Source: Dermacentor variabilis (lineage: Eukaryota > Arthropoda > Arachnida > Ixodida > Ixodidae). From it: a stretch of 64,000 bases of DNA. Positions 32,926 to 44,460 of this stretch are shown one piece after another; positions within the stretch are counted from its first letter, which is position 1, and each line of letters starts with the position of its first letter. The stretch is taken from contig NC_134576.1 of assembly GCF_050947875.1 (NCBI RefSeq), positions 51,190,255-51,254,254 of the forward strand, written 5' to 3'. A program made the position numbers and the translations under genes. The notes under the pieces are model-generated. The model did no database searches. It saw nothing but the letters and a program-made list of their open reading frames with translations, and was not told the DNA's origin.

Positions 32926-33960
32926 TAAAGCGAGCACAGCATGAGAATGAGCCAAAAGATGAAAATTATGAAGTGTATGGTTCCCTGTGGTCCGCCTTTC
33001 GAAAGTCGCTATTGGAAATGTCAGAATTTTTTTAGCGTACTGGAATTTACAGCTTCAGTGATATTGAGAACAAAAGTTAGGAAGAACTCTGAAGCAATAT
33101 CTTTTGTAACTTCTTTGGGCAGTAGCTGGCGTATGTAATGTGGCATTCATAATTTGGGGGGGGGGGGCAGAGACCACGTTATCTTAAATTTTGACAGGTT
33201 GCCCGGATAATCTCGTTTTATTCCCGCACTTTACACCATGGCTTTCGTTTCAGGGTAACTTGAAGGTTGCGGACAGCGGGAGCTAAAAGCATTTCATGCC
33301 TAACAAACAGGAAATGGGTCAGGCCATAATGGCGCAGTTATAAGCGCCAGCACCTGTGGTGCAGAGCGCACTGAAAGCAATTGACAGTTTAGGGGACGCA
33401 AGCGGCTTGCGTACCCAAGAACTAGTGGCGACGGTAGTGCGCATGCGCAGGCCGCCAGGTCTGCTTGCGTCGTTGGGTTCTTGGGGTGGCCGAAAACATC
33501 GCTGCACCTAAGCCGTCACGTTACCCACGTGACTTTCGCGCTGTACGAGAGCTTACGAGAAGCGAGACTAGCCGAGACAAGCCGCCCATCCGGCCACACA
33601 GACGAAGAACATGGCTGCGCCGGCGAGGACGAGTGCAAGGCCTTGCGTCCTTAAACTAAAGCTGTCTAATTCATCGACATCGCTTACGGCGTCCGAGATT
33701 TGCGCGTGTCCCGTCTCGCGGCGAACCATCGATTGCGGTAGCAAATTAGTAGACAGGTATACGAAGTAAGCATAGTTTTATCGGCCGAATAAACTTGGGA
33801 ACATTCGCTTGGTAATTGGATTTAGAAGCATGGTGTCAGAGTGCACAAGCAAACTTAAAGCGAACACAGGATGAGAATGAGCTAAAAGATGAAAATGATC
33901 AAGTATATGGTTCCCTGTGTCCGCCTTGTGAAAGTCGCTGGAGTCGCTCTTGAAATGAGC
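32926..33960. repeat. Pair of ~100-bp direct repeats with poly-G spacer
   Basis: 32926-33022 and 33857-33960 share AAAGCGARCACAG, ATGAGAATGAGC, AAAAGATGAAAAT and TGGTTCCCTGTG, with GAAAGTCGCT near the end. Between them are a run of G at about 33157-33168 and CpG-rich sequence. The arrangement suggests an element with terminal direct repeats, or two copies of a small repeat. No gene was recognised. Confidence 0.55.
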
Positions 33961-34350
33961 GCGGACACTGGCTGTCAAAGCGCTGGCGTGAGCAAGCGTG
34001 GCAGCAGCAGCGAGCGAAGTGACCTTCGTGCAGTCTACTTCAGCGCCAGAGCGGCGAGAACACAGCGCACGTGATGGCGTGCTGCGTTCAAAGTACGCAC
34101 TTGTTGGTGGAGCGGAAGCCGCCCACCCCCCCTTCTCTCCCGGGCGACTGACCTGCTTTCCTACATATATGGCGCGCGAAATTGAGCCGCGATCCTGAGT
34201 TCCTCTAGCGCCCGATCGCAACATGCGCAGTTGCCACCGGAACACAACACAGCCCACCTCCCTCCCCCCCCCCCCCCCGCGGCCTTTAGCACGACGTAAC
34301 ATAGCACGTCTGCTCAGTGCTTTCTTAGCTCGCGCGCGCTAGATTGAGCC
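33961..34350. other. GC-rich repeat-like segment
   Basis: 33961-34046 resembles the reverse complement of 62533-62625 (shared GAGCGAAGTGACCTTCGTGC), so it belongs to a dispersed family. A poly-C run lies at about 34262-34278. The 174-codon reverse-strand frame here has no recognised domain. Confidence 0.5.
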
Positions 34351-36770
34351 GCCACCGTCAGCTTCTCTCGCGTGCATTAACTCGCACATATAGCAGACGA
34401 CGCGTGGCGCACTGCTTTCCCCCGTGGACTTTATATCAAACGTCACGGCGACGCCGATGGGAACGGCAGAAATACGCTTTTGGTGTCCATATAATGGCTA
34501 TTCCAATAAAAAGAGCATTTCGCCAGGAAGCTGGACCATTGATGGCGACATCAAAGAGAATACACGAAGTAAGGTTCGTATCGTTATCACGCACGCTCAG
34601 GCAAACCTTTAACAAATGTCACTCGATGACCACGAACTCGCAGTCACAACGCAAGTGAGCGTTTCGTACCGTTTCTCCGAAATTTGAGATTACACGACCG
34701 CCCACACTACACGTGCTGGAACACCAAAATGCGCGTCAAGGCACCATCCATATTTTACCGCGGATTAGCCCCAAGGTCGATACGGCCCGCGCACGGACGC
34801 GCGCACGAAAAAGGAAGATAGGCGCGAGTTCCTGCACCCCCACCCCTCCATCCCAACGCGTGTTTCATCACGTTACCGCGTGATCCGCCCTTCCCCCATC
34901 CCTCTTGCGCGTTAGGCATCGTTAGCTGTCGTGTTTCTCCGAGTTCTTCACCAACGCGACAATTGGCGCAGCACTGTTTCCCACCTACCGGGTCCCGACG
35001 CGCGTGCTCTGACTGTGGTTTCGCCGCTCAAACTTTTCATGCGAAAGGACGCAGCAAATAACTTTTTGCAAGTTATTTGCAAGATGTGCTAGCCATAGAG
35101 GCTCCCAGTAAATGAATGAAATGGCGCAAAACTTCGTTAAATTGAAAGTGTGTCACGAACTTACTTCGTTAAATCACGAAAAATAAATATTAGGTTTTTG
35201 ATGCAACTAAGATCGGGAAATAAATTGTTTGTTACATGATGAACTTCAATAAACCGTGGTTGTTATATAGATGTTAAAGAATCTCGCATGATGCTATTGG
35301 TGTGTTTTTCATTATTTTCACTTTCGGCAACGTATTGCTGAAACATGATCTTAGGAGTGAGAAAAATCGAGAACTTTTATCGTGGTCAATACATATTATG
35401 CAAATTGTTTTGCAAAATCGTTTTGAGTAAAGAAAAACATCTCCTTCAATAAAAGCCTTGCTTTAGAGGAATGCAAACTGCGCATTTTGTTACCGGTCTA
35501 CTTGATCTTTAGCTAAGCCATAGCGTTCAAATAGATTCGAGAAAAACTGCATTCCCTTATTTTCTTCGCTTCTTTTTTCCGAACGAAGACCGGGAGTAGA
35601 TTGCATTGGGGATCGTTGTTTATGCAGTAAGTCTTTTGTCGAAGGTCTACGTGCTTATATAGAATGTTCTATAGAACAAAGCGCCAAGCTTCCATTATAT
35701 CGATGCGTTTATTAATTTATACAAAGCTGCTTAACACAGCGGACTGTTAATGCTTTTAGCTTTCTGCGACCATGGTAACATGTTCCGCAGCATGCACCAG
35801 ATTGTTACTATCATTGCTGCGAAATTAATTTAGTGGGCAGATAGCGCAGTTCTATTTCTTTAGCTAGATTACTGAGGGGTGAAAGTTACTCAAGAGCGCA
35901 ATCTAGGAGTGGAAGAAATCAATACCAGTAAGGAAATAAATATCTAAACTGCACTAATTAAGTTTCAACTCATTACACCATTGTTTAAATACTGTACCTT
36001 ACAAGCTGTAGCCGAAGAGCTCGCAAGGCGCAGCCACTGCAACGAATTTTCTGAATGACACAATTTATGAGCTTTTCATACAGGAAAATAAAATTTAGTT
36101 GCTGTAACTTTGGTACTTAAGTGCAAGACTCGATATTCTTAGGCAAATTGGAGGTGAGACCAATGGAACTTTGATGGCCCACATGTCTAAACCGGTGCCA
36201 TTATCGTATTTTATTTTCTGTCATTATACCACGGAGAATCGCCGTCTACAACATGTAATTGCAATAAGTACGATAATAAAGCTTGTACAAAACTTCATTA
36301 CGACATTTCGATAATTTGTAGAATGCGCATTTTATATCATGGAAGCAATTATTACATCTTCCGTCCGGTTCACAGCTTAAAATAATGCTGCCTGCCATAG
36401 GCAATTTTTATATCTTCAGTCAAAAAAAAAAAATAGCGCTGTATGCTGTGAAGTCTGCTAGCTGCCATATGGTACGTAGTGTGATGTGCGCACACTATAG
36501 ATCCGGGAACTCTTGGAATACGCAGCAGAAAGATTACTTTTTCGCTACCATACTTTTTTGCAGCCAAAAATATTCTCTCCATACTTACTGTTGAAAAACT
36601 CGCAGCACGTTGCAAAGAAAAGTAAAAACTGCACACTCCAAAGGTGTCTGACGTTAGGACGTATTACGCAGCATGCTCAGGCTATATTAGCTTTTCCTAA
36701 GAGTCAGCCGTCTAATCCTTAGGGTTGTAAGCAGGTTGTAAGTAATTCCTCCTCAATTTTTATTTTCGAG
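34351..36770. other. Mostly unassigned; scraps of the intron-like unit
   Basis: The part from 35290 to 35500 shows homology to the array unit (GTTTTGAGTAAAGAAAAA, GGAATGCA, GCGCATTT), matching 30410-30470 and 37870-37890. The rest was not assigned. 34480-34510 (TGTCCATATAATGGCTATTC, then AATAAA) looks like a repeat end. Confidence 0.45.
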
Positions 36771-36839
36771 GTTTGTGCGACTTGGTGCATGGAGCGCTTG
36801 CGCCATTGTCCTTGCCATTCCTCTGGTTGTCACCGTCAG

Positions 36840-36853
36840 GACACCATGACCCG
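36840..36853 (+). other. Weak micro-exon candidate
   Basis: A pyrimidine-rich stretch ending CACCGTCAG precedes GACACCATGACCCG and GTAAGCACAC. At 14 nt it would not keep the frame, and its flanks do not match the other units well. A longer exon starting at about 36771 is an alternative. Confidence 0.2.
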
Positions 36854-38198
36854 GTAAGCACACACACAATTACGCAACATCGTAAGTTGCATGAGGAGCC
36901 CTCAAATCGTAATCACTGCATACATGGGGCATCCACAGGACGTTTTTTTAGGGGTCAGGCGCACCAACATAATTAAGATCTGGGATGCCAGCAACGCAGG
37001 AATACTTCTTATAACGGCGCTAGAAATAAACCGAACACTATCCTGCACGTCTTGAACACTTGAACCTTTTTTGCTCGCTTTCGTTTGTCTCACTGTTCCC
37101 CAGCTCGTGTTCTCTAAAACAAGAGATTAAGGACAGTTGTCAGCTGATGAATGTTCCAGGCATGGATGGAGTAAGAACATTTGATTCAAGATTGAACTTA
37201 CGGCGAATATATTGTCTTGCAATAACCGGCCAACGCAACAACCTGCCAACGCAATAACCGCACCAAAGTGCGGACAAGAGATGAAGAATCAGCTGTTGCA
37301 TTCATTTGTTGCGCACACAAAAGCAACTTCAGGGAGGGTGTTGCTCCAAAGAAGGCATGCGATAGCTGACTTCGTTGGGATGTCTCTCCCCTGCGCCACT
37401 AAACACACACTCATTCATTAGAGGTATAATAGTGTTGTCGTGTCAATCGCCGATCATGCCAATGTTTTGCAATATCACCGTCGGTGAAAGATGACGTTTT
37501 CATCCACGATAAAGGTAATTTTTTAATGCATAAACGCACCGTTAATTACGCTCTATATATTGCCACGCAGAAAAACTGTACTTTGTGGAAGTCCTTCAAT
37601 GCGAAAATCTGGCTTGCTACGTCTTTGAGACAAAGGCAACACGCTTGAACAACAAAAGTTTGACAACGAAGGCATGCTATTCAAAGGCTGCCTCACAGTT
37701 TTAGTTCATTTTAAATATGTGATACCTCGAACAACCTGGTTAGACCTTTCTTAAGTTATTTCGACTGCCTGCATTATATTAAATTGTTGCAATATGATCT
37801 GAAGAATTGGAACAGACAACTGTTAACGTGGTCGCTCAAGGATATCTCGCCGCAAAAATTTACTGTATAGGAATGAATGAATGCGCATTTAAATACGCTC
37901 AAGAACTGGTTACCGACAGCACGTGTCAGGTAACGACGCCTCATGACACTCAATTGACGAAAGTTGCGGGGGATTATTACGTTTCTATGACTGAAATGTA
38001 ATCGAAAGATCGAATACCAAGTGCTTATGACGTGCTGGGTAGAACTGGAAGCCTCACCAAATTCTCAAATTGATATCTTCCTGATAAACTCCCGCGTCGT
38101 TTTACCATTTATATAATTTTAGCCCAAGTAAGAAATATCACAGTATGTATTCGCGTAATAACTTGCTTCTTCTCAACTCCCTTTAGCTATTTTTTCAG

Positions 38199-38212
38199 AT
38201 GACATCCTAGTG
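38199..38212 (+). other. Decayed micro-exon candidate
   Basis: TAGCTATTTTTTCAG precedes ATGACATCCTAGTG, followed by ATAAGCAGC where the other units have GTAAGCAGC. The donor GT has become AT and the segment is 14 nt, so this unit is probably non-functional. The downstream flank (CCTGCAATGCTTCCCA) clearly belongs to the array. Confidence 0.45.
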
Positions 38213-38480
38213 ATAAGCAGCTGATGCACCGATTAGCCCACATTAAATTCCACCTGCAATGCTTCCCAGGCCATCCGTTTCCAAATGCTTCGTTGTACTC
38301 GCTACATTATACGTTACGGAAGAATTCAGTTTTCTATTTTGAGCACTAATAGATCATATACCTTTTAAGTGCCAGGTTAGCTAATTTTATTGCTTCATCT
38401 TTCTTTTATTAGTTTCTAAAAGTAGTATTACAGAATTTTAAAGGTTCAATTTACCGTGTCAGTCACAAATCTTTCTAAAA

Positions 38481-38954
38481 TTTTGCAAAATGGCCATCGG
38501 CAAAAGAACTTTTCGATCCAAAAAATTTTGTCTGTTAAGCCACTTTCGGACCTTACACTTCCTGGCCAGCGACGGTTTGATTTCGATTGTCTCCCATACC
38601 ATACCTAGCTCGCTCAGACGCACTCACTGCTGCTCCGAACGACAAACATACCGCCTCTCTGAATACAACCGGGCAGTCTAAATTTAGCTTCGACTGCAAT
38701 ATGCATGATCGAGTAATGACCTCCTTCCTCAACAAAGCGACAATAAAGTTGATAACCTTGATTAGCGCTACAGGAAGCGAACATGCATAACTTCAGATTC
38801 AGCTGGTAGCGGTCCCACGTAGTGTTCTTACAACCGTGTTCGCTCTCTATTTAGAGCGGGCCTGTCGCGATCAGAAGTAATGGAAGCAACACGGGATCCA
38901 TCCATCTTGTTGGCCGAGTTTCTTCCGCAATTTCTGGTTCCTTCTCAAGCAATT
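38481..38954. other. No recognisable feature
   Basis: Spacer between the array and repeat Q copy 2. Nothing supportable was found. Confidence 0.4.
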
Positions 38955-39510
38955 TCTTGAACGCGGGTGCAGCAAACCCGAGAAAGCTTAAAATTTAACT
39001 AAACAAATTGCGTACTTGTAGGCTATATACCTGCTCTTTAGCACATGCTTAATATACAGATATATATTTACAATACTGGTTGAGCTCACTCAAATGCGGG
39101 TACTCCCGCCTCATTCGATAAACGTACTGCCGCACAACGCCTCTCTGAACACCAAACGAAGGCCGAGCTCAATCTGGCTCTGACTGCGTCAACCGCAGCG
39201 ACAAAACAGCGCCATCTGTGCACTCGACACGTCCATGATTGAGTATTGTGTTCTTTCTCTACACTGACATGGTGAAGCAGGGCGCGGGGGGTAGTGCGGA
39301 TGCTAAAATATAAGCGATCGCTCCAAAGCAGCTTTTGCTGTATGGGATGCTTATTTAATGGCATCGCTTCGAAACGAGCCGGTGACAGTAACGCAGCCTG
39401 CCTCATCTAATCGGTTATGCTATAATATTTTTACCTAGTATTTAGCATACATCTTAATCATTTCTGTTTCCTGGAATTTCTACTGTGTACCTCTGCCTAT
39501 GGCTGCGGTA
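38955..39510. repeat. Repeat Q, copy 2 (uninterrupted)
   Basis: Paralog of 57-1450 without the 840-bp LTR-like insertion, and therefore the empty-site copy. It contains GAACGCGGGTGCAGCAAACC, GGCCGAGCTCAATCTG and GCAGGGCGCGGGGGGTAGTG. Confidence 0.8.
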
Positions 39511-40167
39511 TAAATGTTATAAACAGGGATAAATTGCGCCAGAAGGGCTGATCAACGTTTCGATAAGAGGACCTATCTTCGTCAAAGGCGGCCTTGTCAT
39601 CCTCGGCATGTTAGTGCTAAAGGGTTAATACAGTGACGTCACGTGCGGTTATCGGTGGCGGCTGGTGGTAAAGCGAGAGACTTGAAAGATAATGAGCGCT
39701 GTCGCCTGACGCCTGTGAGCTTGGTTCCCCAAGACGGTGGGACAAGAACGAGAGAGTGGGAAGGTGGGGAGAAAAGAAAACAAAGCAAAGGAGAGGAATA
39801 AAAGGGGGCCATCAAGAGGGAGAAAAAGAAGAAAATAAGAAGAGGGGCATGAGAGGGTCTTGGGGAAGCGAGAAGTTGGGGAGCATTCAGGGGTGTCGTT
39901 GGCGGCATGCTTTTATGCGTTTTGAAGAGCCGGTCAGGCGGTCAGTACGCGAGAAAAGACCCAGAAAGACATCAGTTGAAAGACTGACTTGGAATAGCTC
40001 AGCAGCAAATGCGTCGAGTAACTTTCAAGGAGTTAAGGTGGCGACAAGGAGTCTGGAGTGCTATGCATGGAGTAACTGGAAGGCAGCAGCATGTTCTTTC
40101 GAGGGATGTTAGCCCCAGTAACAGAACGTGACTGTCGTTACGGCATGATACAGATACGGCGATACCG
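39511..40167. other. Purine-rich stretch, no recognised gene
   Basis: 39740-39890 is strongly purine-biased on the plus strand (GGAGAGGAATAAAAGGGGGC, AGGGAGAAAAAGAAG). No protein was recognised. Confidence 0.45.
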
Positions 40168-40362
40168 CCCTGTGTGGCTGAGGCGCCGAAAAAGGTATGT
40201 TGACATCTGGGACTTTGGAATGTGCTGGTGAGGGCGATTCAAGAAATTATATAACTAAATTTTGGTCTGTTTTAATTATATATTTTTTTGAAACGCATTC
40301 ACCCACACACTCCAAAGTCCCAAACGCCAGCATACCTTTTTCAGCGGCTCAGCCACACAGGG
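40168..40362. mobile_element. 195-bp foldback element
   Basis: The arms 40168-40224 and 40306-40362 are imperfect reverse complements of about 57 bp. Both start CCCTGTGTGGCTGAG and continue GAAAAAGGTATG, TGGGACTTTGGA and TGTG. The spacer is about 80 bp. The right end abuts repeat R copy 3, which starts here mid-sequence, so the foldback marks a breakpoint. It could be a MITE. No clear target duplication was found. Confidence 0.75.
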
Positions 40363-41620
40363 TATGCGGACAACGCGGTTTTAAACCAGTAATTTCTGAC
40401 CTCAAAAAGATACGACGTTCTGCTAACGCATTTTTGGTCGCATTCACGTCTAAATTGTCTCTTCACTTCTTTTCGAACATCAACTTTTAGAACGACAGTG
40501 TCCTTACACACGACTTGAATACACAAAATTAACCCCCCTCCCACGAGGGAATACTGAAAAATAAATGAAAATTTCGGTGGGTTCAAGGTGGCCAAACGGT
40601 TTCATCACAAGCGGCTGCTCACCAACGCACCTTCAATATTAACGCGTGTGATTTGAGCCTACCGGAAAAGCGGAAGAACGTTATGGTTCTCGATCTGAAA
40701 CTTGAGCATGCATTACGCGCTTGGAACACACATCAAACTGTTTATAGATTCGTTTATCTGAAATCCCGCGCTCCCAGAACCAACGGGCAGCCGCTGGATG
40801 CGGGATTCACGCGCGTGCAAATAGGCTATTTTCTGGCACAATTTTCCCACCAATGTGTTATCGCATTTGCTTATGTGAGTTGTCCAAATGCTTATGCAGG
40901 GAGTTTTGGGCTGGCCCGCATTATCGACGTGCATCCTCTGAGGACTTTCCTTTTTGGTCCGGAAATTAGTTATCCACGTCAAAGGTGGTAAGTATATTAG
41001 CCGTGGCTCTCAAGATCTGGACGAGTAACCTAACACGCTTTTCCTGGCAACTAAATCATGCAAACGTGTTTGTTTTTTGAAGAAGTTGCTTCGATTAACA
41101 ATATAACTGCGGGAAACTCGCAAACTTTCCCACGAACACGAAAGGAGTGCCTGAGAGGAGGTGAAAAGGAAGGACAGAAGCAAGAGGGGGGCGTAGCTCG
41201 CGCATGCGCATATAGATCCATGCGGCATGCTATAACCCTGAACATATACATTTTTCGTGGTGAGGAGGCTGTAGCCTCATCACCACGGGGGGGGGGGGGG
41301 GGGGGGGAAGGGTCTAAGCTTCGACTGATTGTTCTGGGACACCTGGGACACCTTTTATAAAAGGTAAGAAAAAAGAACAACAAATACATACAGCTGCACC
41401 TGAGCCAGCCTGCTTTGAGGCTTAGTATGCAGGAGTACGGAAAACTGGGCGCGCCGATAAGGGAGGCCGAAGCAGCCGAAGCGGCAGAAGTAGCTGTATG
41501 TACAGCTACTACTGCAGCCACGGCCGAGCAGGAGCACACGAAAGTGGACTTCTTCAGGAAGTGTGTGAGCGTCAAAACTCAAAAGCTGATTATCGCTTAC
41601 TTCTGCCTGCATTAGTAACC
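40363..41620. repeat. Repeat R, copy 3
   Basis: It aligns with 3190-3895 and 6415-6930 (copy 1) and with 25020-25960 (copy 2). It lacks the gypsy insertion: GCTTCGATTAACAATATAAC continues smoothly through the equivalent site. A poly-G run of over 20 lies at 41286-41309. Confidence 0.82.
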
Positions 41621-42084
41621 GTACACAGTAACAGTAGGAAGAAGCGCACTGATCCAAGTACCTTTCTAGATTACTGTCAGCTGTTAGCCAATCGCAGCCG
41701 CGTATAGAAATCTGCTATATTACGAAATAAAGCGTCCAGAAAAGTCAGCTTTACGCGTAGCGCACGACTGCAAAACATGGCTGAGATTTTCCAGCCGCGT
41801 AGGCTATCCGTGGACTACATTTTTTCAGTTTCGCCGGGTTTGAGATCCTGCTTATGTAATGAACCAGAAAAAAGAGGGTCAATCTAGCGGCCCAACTTTC
41901 ATAAGAAGCCAACAAACAAAGACGCCAAGGACGACACACGGTGGTTGTCAGGCGCATCTTCAAGGTGTCCGGGCTGTCCAAGAACGATGCCAATCCGAAG
42001 TCACAATATACCGGGATTCCCCAGGCATACCACAGCACCGCAGTGCCACATTTCCCTCTCGGTACTATCGTGAGAAATTCTATG
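41621..42084. other. No recognisable feature
   Basis: Spacer before the second gypsy remnant. The segment at 41930-42060 may belong to the gypsy element, but I could not place it. Confidence 0.4.
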
Positions 42085-42671
42085 GCAGCACTTGATGCCG
42101 CTGCATATAACGCGTGCCCATCGATCCACCGCTGCCAGATGACAAGGATGACGACGCATTCCTAGGAGCAATAAGCGCGGAAGACTTTGCTCAGCAGCAA
42201 TGAGCAAAGCCGGAGCTAAAAAGCCTCGAGTATTTGGAAGACAATACTGACGTTGTCCCTAGGGCATTGAGGAGAGGATTCTCTTCGTTTCCCCTGAATA
42301 ACGAACTACTCGTGAAGAATTTTTCACCATTCAGCCTCAACTGCCTTGTTAGTGTTCCTTCTGCATTGCGTCCAGAAGTACTGCACGCCCTACATGACGG
42401 CGACCTTCGGTTTCTCCCGGACACTATCGAGGGTACAGGAAAGGCATTACTGGCCGCGCCTGACCGCCGAGAAGGCCCGTGAGATGGCCTGTTGAACCTC
42501 TTTGACGATCATTTCAGCAGATCGGCATAGGTTTCTTGGGACCCTTCCCGATGTCAGCATCTGTAAATCAACTTGGCTATCGACTATCTTATCAGCTACG
42601 CCGAAACGAAGGCTCTGCCTTAAGGTTGTGCCGCCAACGTTGCTAAATTCTTCGAGAACATCCAGCTACGA
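42085..42671 (+). pseudogene. Gypsy pol remnant, 5' piece (RNase H end to integrase)
   Basis: Plus-strand frames give DDKDDDAFLGAISAEDFAQQ, a stop, LEYLEDNTDVVPRALRRGFS and SALRPEVLHALHDGD. These are the linker after RNase H and the start of the integrase zinc finger in a gypsy family distinct from that at 3896. A degraded first part of the integrase core follows (GIGFLGTLPD; a frame-shifted YAETKAL; AKFFENI-like residues) up to about 42671, where the RTE LINE begins. Several stops and frameshifts are present. The element is dead and was later split by the LINE. Confidence 0.75.
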
Positions 42672-44460
42672 CATCATCATCAGCAGCAGCAGCAGCAGCA
42701 GGAGCCTGGTTACGCCCACTGCAGGGCAAAGGCCTCTCCCATTCTTCTCCAACTACCCCGGTCATGTACTAATTGTGGCCATGTTGTCCCTGCAAACTTC
42801 TTAATTTCATCCGCCCACCTAACTTTCTGCCGCCCCCTGCTACGCTTCCCTTCCCTTGGAATCCAGTCCATAACCCTTAATTACCATCGGTTATCTTCCC
42901 TCCTCATTAGATGTCCTTCCTGTGCCCCCACATTTCATTTTCTTGATTTCAACTAAGATGTCATTAACTCGCGTTTGTTCCCTCAGCCAATCTGCTGTTT
43001 TCTTGTCCCTTAAAGTTACACCCATCATTCTTCTTTCCATAGCTCGTTGCGTCGTCATCAACATAAGTTGAAACCTTTTCGTAAGCCTCCAGGTTTGTGC
43101 CCCGTACGCGAGTACTGGTAAGACACAGCTTTTATAGACTTTTCTCTTGAGGGATAATGGCAACCTGCTGTTCATGATCTGGGAATGCCTGCCAAACGTA
43201 CCACAGCCCATTCTTCTGATTATTCGTCTCATGATCCGGGTCCGCGGTCACTACCTGTCCTAAGTACATGTATACCCTTACCACTTCCAGCGCCTCGCTA
43301 CCTATCGTATACTGCTCTTCTCTTCCGAGGCTGTTGAACAATGCTTTAGTTTTCTGCACAATTTAATTTTTATACCTACTCTTCTGCTTTGCCTCTCCAG
43401 GTCAGTGAACATGCATTGCAATAGGTCCAGGTCTCTGAATACCTTTTGTAAACACGCTGTGAAAGCATTGGAGAGATCGTATCTCCCTGCCTGATGCCGT
43501 TCTTTGTTGGGATTTTGTTGCTTTCTTTATGAAGGACCACGGTGGTTGGTGGAGCCGCTATGGATATCTTTCAGTATTTTTACATACGGCTCGTCTACAA
43601 CCTGATTCTGTATGCCTCCATGACTGCTAAGGTTTCGACTGAATCAAATGCTTTCTCGTAATCAATGAAAGCTATATAGAACAGTTGGTTATATTCTATT
43701 CCGCACATTTCTCTATCACCTGATTGATAGCTTGAATATGGTCTATTGTTGAGTAGCCTTTACGGAACCCTGCCTGGTCCTTTGGTTGACAGAAGACTAA
43801 GGTGTTCCTGATTCTATTTGCGATTAACTTAGTAAATACTTTGTAGGCAACGGACAAAATTTTTCAAGTCTTTGGCGTCTCCTTTCTTATGGATTAGGAT
43901 CTTGTTAGCGTTCTTCCAAGATTCCGGAACGCTCGAAGTCATGAGGCATTGCGTATACAAGGCGGCCAGTTTTTCTAGAACAATCGCCCCACCATCCTTC
44001 AACAAATCTGCCATTACCTGATCCTCCCCAGCTGCCTTCCTCCTTTGCATAGCTCCCAAGGCTTTCTTCTGCCGGCGTTACTTGTGGGATTTCAAATTCC
44101 TCTAGACTGTTCTCTCGTCCGTTATCGTCATGGGTGCCACTGCTACTGTATAAATCTGTATAGAACTCCTCAGGCACTTGTGCCCGTTTTTTAGTGCTGT
44201 ATATGCTTCGTTTGTCCTAACTTCACTGAGCCCTATTACGTCCCATTTACTGCCCTCTAATTCCTCCGATAGCACTGCTAGACTCGCCTTACTAGATAGC
44301 TATCTCATCTCATTAAATTTGTAATGATATTGCCGGCTTTGTCTCTTAACGCATACATCTGATTCTTGCCTATTCCCAGTTTCTTCACTGCTTTTAGGCT
44401 TCCTCCTTTCCTGAGAGCATGTTCAATTCTTTCCATATTGTACGTACGTAACTTAAGCTT
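42672..44460 (-). pseudogene. RTE-type LINE nested in the gypsy pol
   Basis: The 3' tail is a short (ATC)n/(AGC)n run at 42672-42698 on the plus strand. Reading the minus strand from 44455 to 42680: KGGSLKAV-like N-terminal residues; ELEGSKWDVIGLSEVRTNEA, which is the start of the endonuclease; then, after an internal deletion, RRKAAGEDQVMADLLKDGG and SWKNANKILIHKKGD of the RT fingers; then FNSLGREEQYTIGSEALEVV, FGRHSQIMNSRLPLSLKRKV, LPVLAYGAQTWRLTKRF and ERRMMGVTLRDKKTADWLRE. Most of the endonuclease and the RT catalytic palm are too degraded to read. Frameshifts are numerous. It is related to the copy at 22757-23560. Confidence 0.85.

Larger units (their letters stand above)
27300..38480 (+). 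repeat. Tandem array of intron-like units around micro-exon candidates
   Basis: Several units repeat in direct orientation. Each holds, in order: a pyrimidine tract with AG; a short variable segment; GTAAGCAGC/AG..GATGTACT.ATTRGCCAACTCC; TGCAATGCTTCCCATTC; CTTTTATTACATTTCT; GTTATCGTGTCAA..CCGATCTTG; GGAATGCATAACTGCGCATTT; GACATCACGTGTC.GGTACG; and AGTTGACGAAAGTTGC followed by CCTGATAAAAT. Partial units also occur at 35390-35500 and about 45340-45440. The units are diverged by substitutions and transposon insertions, so the duplications are not recent. The flanks of the short segment are better conserved than the segment itself. Confidence 0.7.

Noticed and set aside
33778..34302. 174-codon reverse frame
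   Set aside because: GC-rich repeat sequence with a homopolymer run and no domain; probably a chance frame.
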